Origin: Thinopyrum elongatum
Taxonomy: Eukaryota; Streptophyta; Magnoliopsida; Poales; Poaceae
DNA: 64,000 nucleotides
Assembly (NCBI GenBank): GCA_011799875.1
Contig: CM022298.1
Coordinates: forward strand, 195,012,423-195,076,422
Reading direction: 5' to 3'
The position numbers were made by a program, and so were the translations under genes. The notes under the pieces are model-generated. The model was given only the letters and a program-made list of their open reading frames with translations. It was not told the DNA's origin and ran no database searches. Of this stretch, positions 55,401 through 64,000 are shown piece after piece (positions within the stretch are counted from its first letter, which is position 1; each line of letters starts with the position of its first letter).

Positions 55401-57053
55401 CATGTAATAATGTACGTACCAAATCAATTCGCACTTCCCTCGACGAAAAAAAACAAAAACTATTCGCACCACGCAAAGGGAGAGTCAGTCTCGTTTTACT
55501 GTACAAATGCTATTCAAAACTATGAATCCATGTTATGTCCAATTAATTTTTTTCGCTACCTCTATAATGCATGTAACCTACTCATACGAACATTTTAGTG
55601 CATTCCAAATGTATATACTACCGCTGCAATTCGAACTATATTTGAATTCGTTTCTCTATTTGAATAAGAATCTACAATCATGATTGTTGCCAAGTTAAAC
55701 CATCATTTGTATATTATCTTAACAACACACCACATGATTACTATAGAGTTAGATATGAACTATGTGTACTATATATATATGAACTCGAATTCAAAATTTT
55801 GAATACAATTCATGTTGATTCCAAATAATTGTACATTTGATGTACTAGCTAGATCTTCATAATCTAAACCATGTGTCAAATGTACACTGTGTTTATCACA
55901 CAAAGTATAGTGCCCCGCCCCCTACATTATGGCAAGTATTTAGCCCTGAGCTGCAAAAGCCACACATTATCACAATTTCAAAAAAATGTTATATATATTA
56001 TATGTAGTATAACATGTTCATAACCACACCATGTGTATCACCATTATATTCATGCATGCGTCAGTTTAAAACATTATGATCTCTTGTTCAAATATCCGAA
56101 TCCACTTTCAAGATGTATTATGATCTCTGTTCATCGTTTACACCCACACAATCCTATTCTCTTTGTAGCTAGCGCTAACTTTCTCTCGTGCATGCACACA
56201 CACGCCTCCCTCTCACCCTCCCTCAGCATTCTCCCCATCGCGCACATTCGTTATATCTCTTTAGGTCGTTCACCCACGGTGTGTGTAGGCCCCACAGCTC
56301 CTTCTTTCATGCACACAACAATTGATATACCTCTCTAGCCAGGTGTACCTACCACAAACACACGCTTTCCATCTTCTCTTCTCACCGTCCATGTCCCCCT
56401 CTGTATAATACGGTTCGACGCACGTGCACGCTCCCGCCCCTCTTTTCATCAATCTCATACATACACTATTACACACTCATACCCCCTCGATATAGTAGGC
56501 CTCTCGCACCACCTCCTAGCCACATCCATCTCTCTCTATCCGTCTCTCCGGGCCTTATTTGCTTCAAACACATGCATGCATGTATACCGATCGATCTCCC
56601 TACACGTAGCTAGGTCGACTATAACTCTTTTTCCCAACGCACGATCGACTTACCTCACTAGTTATGTCTCTCCCTTTCTCTGACACGCGACGATTGATCT
56701 TCCTATGTAGTTATGTCTGCTTACCACAGCCATATCATCCCCCCTCATCATCCGTGCATGCCTCCCGGCCCGTCTCTCACATGCACGTGCATAGACAGGC
56801 AGGCATCCCCTCTCTTATTGATATTGCAGTCGTACCCTATGTTTGTCTAGCAGGCCTCTCCCACCATTTGTGAGAAGCAACTCCACCACCAACCCTCCGA
56901 CACTCTAGCTCTGTCTCTCTCCCAACCTTATTCCTCTCCTACACATATGCATGGATGCCGATAGATCTCCCTCAATACATAGCTAGGTCTCTCTCCTTCT
57001 CCACACATATACCAATCGATCTACCTCTCTATATAATTACGTCTCTGCCCCCC
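55401..57053. other. AT-rich then CT-rich low-complexity DNA, no gene
   Basis: 55401-56020 is AT-rich with no feature I can name. From about 56150 to 57053 the plus strand is pyrimidine-rich, with degenerate units containing CATGCATGCAT, CGATCGATCTCCCT and TAGCTAGGTCTCTC (56565-56650, 56935-57045). The same kind of sequence resumes after the solo LTR at 61278. It may belong to the CACTA element or a DNA transposon end. Confidence 0.45.
57049..57053. repeat. Target-site duplication CCCCC, left (solo LTR)
   Basis: CCCCC precedes TGTAACACC, and CCCCC follows the CA end at 61278-61282. The site is a C run on both sides, so the exact 5 bp are not certain. Confidence 0.6.
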
Positions 57054-59178
57054 TGTAACACCCCCTTGTAATAAGCTCTGTGACACTCTGTTAAAACTGC
57101 CAAGTCATGATCATTTGCAGTGCCAAGTCATATGGGTTAATGATCCAATTCAAATTCGCATCTGAAAATCAACTCAAATTCAAAAGTGGATTATAAAGTT
57201 GATCAAACACTGTTGGGAAAATGTTCATTAAATGGCAAATAATCCAGGAACATTTGTAAAATCATCATCAATAAAGTTGGAGTTAGATAAGTGACTCTAA
57301 CTTGATGAAATAGCACCTAAACAGAATATTCAAATCCTTTTAAAATCATTTCAAACACAAATGAACTTCAATTCTGCCCAAACCACTTTTTGGGGAGAGC
57401 TAATATTGCATTGCAATATTTGGGATAACTTTCACATTTCTCAAAAGTGCACAAGTGGCCCAACATTTTTGCAACAGAAAAGAATAATAGAAACCGAAAG
57501 TAAGAAAAGGAAAGGATAAGAAAAGGCCATTGTGCACTAATCCAAGTGCACAGTGCCTGGAGCCCGGCCCAGTTGGCCCATCCCTCTCTCCTCCCTCTCT
57601 CTCTCTATCGTGCTGTCGCCACCGCCGTGGACGAGCGCGCGCGCGCCGGCCGTTCATCGACAGCGCGACAGCCACAGACGCTCGCGGCTCGTCGAGGGGA
57701 TAAGGACCCCCTCGTCCATCCCCCCTGGCTCCACCTCGCTCACTCTCACCTCTTCCTTCGTCCTCATCGTCGATCCAGAGAGGAACCGAACGCCGCCGTC
57801 GCCGAAGCTTGGCTCCGTCGTAGCCACTGGCGATCCCGAGTCCGACGACCGTGTCTGGAAGGCGCGCCAGGCTTGGTTACCTCACCTGGGGAGCGCCATT
57901 CGGGCTAGGCGACGACGTTGGCCGCAGATCGAGCCGCGCCCGTCTCCGGCATCTCCGGCGAACTTCGGCGTCCTCGACCCTCTGCAGCTACTAAACTGAC
58001 CGCAGGCCACCGTGAGCCGCTGCGGTGAGCTCCACTCTGTCTTTCCCCTCTTCTTCCCGCACCTCTCCGTCGCCGTAGTGGTCGCATCTGAGGTGCCCGA
58101 GCTCCGTGCCGCCGGCGAGCTCGCCACCGTAGCCACACGCGCCGCCAAGCTCAGACGAGCCCGACATCGTGCTCAGCACGCTCGCAGGAGCCCGACGGAA
58201 CCTCTAGCTCGCCTTGCTCTGCACCGATGTGCCATCCCCGTCCGGTCCTGAACTCTGGCCACCGCCTGCGAGCTCACCGTCAACGCCACACCGCATCTCC
58301 GGCCATGGCACCACCACGGTTAGACATGGCGTTGAATGCCCGAACGAATGAGCACGACCCCGCGTCGAACGGACCGATGTAGGCGATTTCCGGCAACCGC
58401 CCGAGCGCGCCGCCGCGCGAAATGGTCGCCGGAGCGTTCTCCGGCGCCGGCGCCGATGTGGCCGCCACGTAGGTCACCCTGGGTCACTGACCCGTGGGCC
58501 CAGGGGCCCGCGTTGACCAGTTGACCAAGTCAACTATGTTGACGTGGCAGCTACGGACACTGACATGTGGGCCCCGCTACTGTTTAGTTTAAATTAAACA
58601 TTTTGTAAATTAAAACTAATTAGTTAACCTAATCACTCACTGACATGTGGGCCCACAATCCTAATTAATCTGATAATTAGGATTAATCCACTGTTAGCCT
58701 AACAGAAGCTGACATGTGGGTCCCACTAGACCCACATGTCAGGTTTAACCCTGGTCAACCGCAATTGACCTGCTGACGTCACTGTGACGCAATGCTGACA
58801 TCATAATTCATTTTCTGATAAATAAATAAATTCCAGAAATTCAAATAAACTTTGAAAATTAATAACTTTTAAACCGTAGCTCGGATCGAAAAAGTTAAAA
58901 CATGAAAGTTGCTCAGAACGACGAGCCGAGTCTGATCGTGCCGTCTGTTTCTCCATCGGAACCCCCTACGTAGAAGAACCCGTAACTCCGGACCCGAATC
59001 CGGTAGATGAATAGTGCACACACATCGGATATTAAATCCCAGGATAATTCTAAAAATAACTAAAATGACTTAGATGCATATTTAGGCAACCCTGCACTGC
59101 ATCATAGCATCACACGCACCGTATTGCATTTGTTTGCATTATGTTTACCTGTTTCTTCCCCCTCTTCTCTCTCGGTAG

Positions 59179-60970
59179 ACCCCGACGTTGACATAGCTCC
59201 CGAGGCAGACGCCGCACAGGAGTACGACTACGTCCCCGACGGTACCACTGAAGACCTTGTCCTTGCCCCAGAGCAAACAGACAAGCACCCCCATTTTGAG
59301 CATGCCTATATCGCCTATTCTCTTCTCTCTTATGCTTGCATTAGAACTGCTACTGCTACTGTTTTCCTATATCTGCTGCATAGCCTGATTATTGTACCCT
59401 GCTTTGTTACCTTACTGGTTATCCTAGACTGCTTAGTATAGGCTGGGTAGAGACACGACAGAGACCTCCACTTGATCCCGACTGCCCTGCCGGATATCAG
59501 AAGACCCGATCATTGGGATTGAAGAATAGACCCTGGCACCGCACATCACTTCCCCTTAGTTGCCGACACTACTGGGTTACCGTCGAGTGCCGAGGGTGAT
59601 ACCTCGTCAGCACTTCTGATGTTAACCTTGTAGGTTAGTTACTCGGTCGTGGTAAGCGAGGGTGATTCCTCCTACACCACCGCCGATAACGACATCGTCG
59701 CGCAACCTCTCAAGTGTGGACCACGAGGGTGATTCCTCCTTCGTTCACCTTGATGATAACATCGAGCGGGAATTCCATCGAGGGTGATTCCTCAGGGTTC
59801 CCTTCGGTGTCAGACACACAGTTACCTTGGATATTATGACTTGACTATGAACCATGATACTAAAGACGGGTCGGCCCTGAGGGGTACCCGCGCGAGCTTA
59901 TTGCGAAGTGAGGTGGAGTCGGGTTGACCTGGATGGTGCCCGCGAGATAACTACGAGGCGTGGCCGGGCATTCTTAGCCCTTGCCGCAAGTCCTCGAGAC
60001 GGGGCGACGGGGTCACATCGATCGTGAGTCTCTGCTCGTTTCCGCGCGCTCCTAATCCACTACGGTTTGGATATTTGATCCGAGGGGCCTCTGGCCCGAT
60101 AGCACTAACCATCACGTGGGCATAGTATGGGCGTTCTGCGTCGTATACATCAACCAAAGCTCTATTGACGTCAGCGAGGAGCGGCCCATTTTGGAATGGA
60201 CTGGGAACGCAACTGCGCTTGTATTAAGGGGTTGCTAGGTCTGCTTCCAAAACGTCCTCGCAACGTGCAGGGTTCCCGGGGCGAAGGCCCAAGACCCCCG
60301 GGGGCATAGGTTAGTCCGGCGTGCTGACCTCTCTTTAGAGCCTAGGTCGGGTTGCGGCGTGTTGCTTAGTCGAGGCCGGGCATGACCCAGAAAAGTGTGT
60401 CCGGCCGGAGTTAAGCGAGCGTGGTGGGTAAGTTGGTGCACCCCTGCAGGGAAGAAACTTCCATCGATAGCCTGTCCTACGGTAACGGACACTCGGAGTT
60501 GTATCCCGATCGGTACAACTAGAACATGTGATGAGAACTGGATAGTACGGCTCTGGGATTGCTTTCTCGCAGGGAGTCGAGAAAGGATCTCAGGTCGAGG
60601 TTGATGATACTAATACTACTACTTTACATTATGTTCATCTGATCTCTTCTATTGCTGCAAGATTGTCGAAGATTGTTGAAGATGCTAGTCTTCGATAGGA
60701 CTAGGCTTTCCCCCTCTATTCTGGCATTTCTGCAGCCCAGTCCACATATACAGCCATTCCTTTGAAAATGATGCATATGTAGTGTAGATCCTTGCTTGCT
60801 GAGTACTTCGGATGAGTACTCACGTTTGCTTTATTTTCTTTTTCCCCCATATCCAATTGATGCCACCAGACGACGGAGCCCCTGAGCCAGACGCCCCAGC
60901 CGACGACCAGTACTACTACCCGCCTGGCGATTACTACTACTACGAGGAGCCGACTGACGACCAGGAGTAG
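59179..60970 (+). other. Putative spliced acidic ORF inside the solo LTR
   Basis: Exon 59179-59241 is preceded by a pyrimidine tract and TCGGTAG and followed by GT (59242). It encodes PDVDIAPEADAAQEYDYVPD. A second exon, 60870-60970, follows a pyrimidine tract and CACCAG and encodes DGAPEPDAPADDQYYYPPGD, then YYYYEEPTDDQE and a stop at 60968-60970. Both exons begin in the same codon phase and join in frame. An upstream donor-like GCG/GTGAGC is at about 58025. No start codon exon was identified. The function is unknown; it could be chance in a GC-skewed LTR. Confidence 0.35.
59591..59793. repeat. Four spaced copies of CGAGGGTGATTCCTC
   Basis: Copies at 59591-59605 (one mismatch), 59657-59671, 59724-59738 and 59779-59793, spaced 55-67 bp, within the solo LTR and within the putative intron. 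Confidence 0.8.
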
Positions 60971-61277
60971 GATCGGAGGGTCCAGGGCAGGAGGCCTACG
61001 CCTTTCGATTGTAGTATTTTATTTTACCCCGCCTCTGTGAAGGCTTATCTCTCTCTCTTTGTAATATATCTGTACCCAGATATCTAATGCTTCCGCTGAC
61101 GCTTGTATGCCATCGAGCTATGTATTCGAGCCCTCGAGGCCCTGGCTTGTAATATAAAGCTTGTATGACTTTATTTATGTTTTAGAGTTGTGTTGTGATA
61201 TCTTCAAGTGAGTCCTTAGGCTTGATCATGCGCATTTGCGTGTATGATTAGTGCACGATTAAGCCGGGGTCGTCACA

Positions 61278-62520
61278 CCCCCCCACCCCCCACATACACA
61301 CCTATAGTCGAACACTGTAGGTAGGTATCCATGGCACAGAGACAAACTGCACATCTCCCCTCTCATGTTCCAGTAGGCCAGACACCCTATATCTTTGACG
61401 TGGGCACAAACAAATTCGATGGCACTCTGTATCGATCGCGCACCCACACACTTCATCCCCATCCTCGATTATATCGATATCTCACGCCAATGATCCATCC
61501 ACTCTCTTATCGTGGATTGCCCCCTCAATATATGATATATATCCAGGCCTTTGTTTCACACACATTGCATATGTTACATTTTTTGTGCCTCTGCTTCGCG
61601 CAAACCATCTCTCTCACACACACCCACCTACGTACCTGCATGTAGAGAAGAGGTGCACGCACGATGCACGTACTCGCATTTCGTTCCCGGCCACACCCAC
61701 GCGGGGACACGGTGGAGCTCATTTCTGTATGAAAAGGCAGCCCACGTGATAATTTGACGTGTGTAGTGGTTGTTTACTTGAAGGAGGGTCGTGTACCACG
61801 CGTACACGGAACAAAGTTATATTCCTCAATGGCACGTACAGAATATAAAATGATTGTTATCGAGAAAAAAGAAATCCGCTCCACTATATACAATGGAGCC
61901 TGCCTGCCGGGGTTTGTCTCTCGTCACACTATCTCACACAAGGCGGCGGTGGCCTCGTGGCCTCTCTCTCTCACCGTTGGTCACTGATACGGCCGCATCC
62001 CGTCCGCCGGCGGAAAGGGAGGATGTGCATCGTTTCTCCGTTCGACGGCGTCGAGGCAGCACGTCCCGATCTGCAGTTCCCGCCGTTCTCTCTGACCAAG
62101 CTCCGGCGCGGTAGGGCCTTCGCCGCTTGCTCGCTGCCGCAGTATGGGTAGATCCTGCCCGCCGCCTCCCTCCTAGTTACATCCCGACGACCCCTAGGTA
62201 CAACTTCCTCCCGTCCGGCCTTGCTCCACTGCCCATCTTCCCACGTTGCTGCATGTGGATCTTCCCTAGCTCTTTGCCCAAAACGTAGCTCGTTCGGCGT
62301 ACTTTCCATATGCCATCTCGTCCTCACACCGTTTTAGATAAACAACCGTGCTGTTATCTTCCCGAATATGCTTCTTTTTTGTCGTTGTATGTGTCATCAA
62401 TTGTTATTGGCCAGTAATTGTTTCCTTTCTAGCTCTTTTTTGCAAACAGGGCTATCTATTTCACCTCGTTGCTATTGCGACCTTTTGGTGAACTGCACAA
62501 ATCACTTTTTTCTTAAGAGT
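61278..62520. other. Low-complexity flank and unassigned DNA, no convincing gene
   Basis: 61278-61760 continues the CT-rich sequence left of the solo LTR. 61957-62151 is a GC-rich open plus-strand frame (64 codons; SPFDGVEAARPDLQFPPFS, LTKLRRGRAFAACSLPQYG) that could be a gene fragment, but I recognise no domain and see no splice partner. Confidence 0.4.
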
Positions 62521-62522
62521 GT

Positions 62523-62812
62523 TTTGTGCAGTTCTACTAAAATGTCACACGAGCAACGTCTCTACATTTCAGTGCGACTACACAAAGGGAGATCGGTTTT
62601 GCTCTATCCTCCTCATCCAACTCCGAGCCTAATCTTCTCCAACTATTTGCTTAATCTTCTCCAACTAGTTAGTCTTAAGAGAGACTGCAAAGGTGACCAG
62701 CTTCCATTTCTGTGTTTATTGTTTCATCAACAGTCCTCTATTATTGTAATCACACTTACTCAATATCTTGGGAACAGGGACGCTCAGCTCTATTTTAGTG
62801 GAACTGCACAAA
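62523..62812. repeat. Inverted repeat pair around 250 bp
   Basis: TTTTGTGCAGTTCTACTAAA at 62523 faces its inverted copy TTTTAGTGGAACTGCACAAA at 62792 (one mismatch). A third partial copy (GGTGAACTGCACAAAT) is at 62485. The arrangement resembles the ends of a small non-autonomous DNA element, but no duplication was found. Confidence 0.5.
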
Positions 62813-63260
62813 ATGATCGGAATGTTGCATGCTCCTGATAGCTACTTTTTTCCCAACATGCCTTGTTGATTTAGACAGAGCTGGGGGGAAGTTGCTGCCA
62901 ATGAAAGCATGGATCAATTTTAATTTAACACCTTCTCACAACTTTGTCTTCAGTTGTGATGTAAATATTAGCTCTGATCTGCTAATCATTGAGATGCATT
63001 AGCAAGGAAGTTGGTTTTTTATTTTTTCCGAAAGAGCATGGATTTTAGTTTCCTTTCTAGTATTTGATTGATGTTGTAACGAGACAACCTTCCAGCTGGC
63101 AAGACACATGAAACAAAAGCTGAAAGCTTCAGAGCATTGTACAATTTCATGTCGCTGGAAAATTATTTGTATACGTCAATTATGTAAACAAATGCTGGAA
63201 GCTTGATAGCATTGCCAGAAGCCATTAAGCATCCGGGTCCATGTGCCATGCACCAAATTA
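62813..63260. other. Unassigned AT-rich DNA
   Basis: No ORF of note or repeat end seen; two GCTGGAAGCTT/AGCTGAAAGCTTC-like boxes at about 63117 and 63192. Confidence 0.4.
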
Positions 63261-63563
63261 GGGCCTCTTTGATTCGTAGGATTGCAAAAACACAAGAATA
63301 GGAAAAACGTAGGATTGAAATGGCATGTCCATTGGATCCCTATAGGATTTGAGTTTGTTTGATTGTGTCATGGAAAAAGCAACCGATTTCTTCCAAGAGG
63401 TTGGAGTGGATGTTAGAATTGCTATGAAATGTAGTACAAATAAATCCTTAGGAAAAAATCCTACAAGATTCAATCCTGCGAATCAAACGACCAACGTAGG
63501 AAAAATTCCTAAGAATTCTAATCCTTAAAAATCCTATGGAGATCCTTTGAATCAAAGAGACCC
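63261..63563. mobile_element. Tourist (PIF/Harbinger) MITE, 303 bp
   Basis: Ends GGGCCTCTTTGATTC and GAATCAAAGAGACCC (14 of 15 inverted match), flanked by TTA on both sides (63258-63260 and 63564-63566), the duplication typical of Tourist elements. Internal arms (TAGGATTGCAAAAAC..., ...AATCCTATGGAGATCC) extend the inverted similarity. It codes for nothing. Confidence 0.9.
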
Positions 63564-63566
63564 TTA

Positions 63567-64000
63567 GAGTGCACAACCGCATGGGCGACTTATCCCGGTC
63601 GTTGCGCCGCACTAATAGTGAGTAATGAGCAGTCAAATCATAAGCCCCACCTTTCCCACTGTAAGTTGCTCGGACGAAGCAACCATCAATACGCTCTTCT
63701 TTGAATCCGCTCATACTAGTATGAAGGTGCAAAACCAAGTTCGCGTATGGCCTGTCGGTCAACGCGCTTCCTCTTGGCATATCACTGACATGTGGAACCG
63801 GAGTGTGAGCAAATCGATCTTAATTGACGGCAAAATGGCCAACCCGCCGCTCCTTGAGAGAGACGAGGAGCAAGAACACAGACGGGCTAGGGGTCGCATG
63901 GAGGCCAAGATATATTCGAGCATGGTTGATCGATGTCATCATTACATGTTCGATGTTTTTTAATAGTACTATTGGGCTGCCATTTTCCGCACTTCTCCCG
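63567..64000. other. Unassigned DNA at the right edge
   Basis: A 112-codon plus-strand open frame (63625-63963) has no recognisable domain and no supporting context. No repeat ends seen. Confidence 0.35.

Larger units (their letters stand above)
57054..61277. mobile_element. Solo LTR of a large-LTR Gypsy/LARD-like element, 4.22 kb
   Basis: Starts TGTAACACCCCCTTGTAATA and ends AAGCCGGGGTCGTCACA, with C-run duplications and no internal domain or second LTR. The ends resemble those of the LARD at 4076 (TGTAGCGCC...GGGTCGTCACA), which suggests the same broad group and a minus orientation. A GC-rich block (57540-58520) and an AT-rich block (58560-58900) follow each other as in that LTR. A solo LTR usually results from recombination between the two LTRs of one insertion. 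Confidence 0.7.

Noticed and set aside
55903..55915. AAGTATAGTG as the second CACTA terminus
   Set aside because: Only the last few bases match the inverted end, there is no ATG duplication next to it, and no subterminal GGCCC units lie nearby.
59579..59800. Spaced 15-mers as a CRISPR-like array
   Set aside because: Only four copies, unequal spacers, inside a plant LTR.
61957..62151. Short GC-rich frame as the first exon of a host gene
   Set aside because: No splice partner, no recognised domain and no downstream coding sequence before the window ends; kept only as a remark.

Overview
This is a gene-poor stretch of a large cereal genome, most likely Triticeae (wheat, Aegilops or barley relatives). 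The evidence is the set of repeats: Stowaway MITEs with CTCCCTCCGT ends, a Tourist MITE, a Copia LTR with the TGTTGGAAATATGCCCTAGA start common in wheat, a LARD-type retrotransposon with ~3.9 kb LTRs, CACTA DNA elements with GGCCC-rich subterminal repeats, and several Ty3/Gypsy families. I see no intact host gene, rRNA, tRNA gene or CRISPR array. All family names come from motif recognition alone; no database was searched.

Layout. 1-2030: LINE fragment on the minus strand (ORF1 C-terminus and ORF2 endonuclease). 2031-18507: a decayed non-autonomous LTR element on the plus strand whose single long ORF is split by a complete LARD (4076-15337, minus strand, TSD GTATG, initiator-Met tRNA primer site); the LARD left LTR carries a Stowaway MITE. 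18508-19388: Copia LTR fragment. 20041-22440: a small retroposon and the 3' end of a second LINE holding another Stowaway. 22441-44693: three related Tat-lineage Gypsy elements. A (22441-37371, minus) is split by B (28399-35786, plus, TSD GGGCG); C (37373-44693, minus) abuts A and ends inside a fourth, different Gypsy element D (44694-48171, minus). 48172 to about 55400: CACTA element with a broken Transposase_24-like ORF1 and a MITE. 57054-61277: a 4.2 kb solo LTR in a CT-rich low-complexity stretch. 61278-64000: low-copy-looking DNA with a Tourist MITE and no convincing gene.

The most interesting system is in A, B and C. Each carries, between pol and the 3' LTR and antisense to gag-pol, an extra gene for a ~200-270 aa protein with a B3 DNA-binding-like fold (REFVVW..., VFLTRGW, LHFKYDG, KVF motifs) and an acidic Ser/Asp-rich tail. 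A and B each have a TATA box 75-95 bp upstream of the start codon. B has lost most of RT and all of RNase H and integrase but keeps gag, protease and the B3 cargo. Tat-lineage elements are known to carry extra ORFs, some antisense (for example Grande gene23), but I do not know of a B3-type cargo being described.

A second candidate is the solo LTR, whose plus strand has two short acidic Tyr/Asp/Pro-rich coding blocks that join in frame across plausible splice sites.
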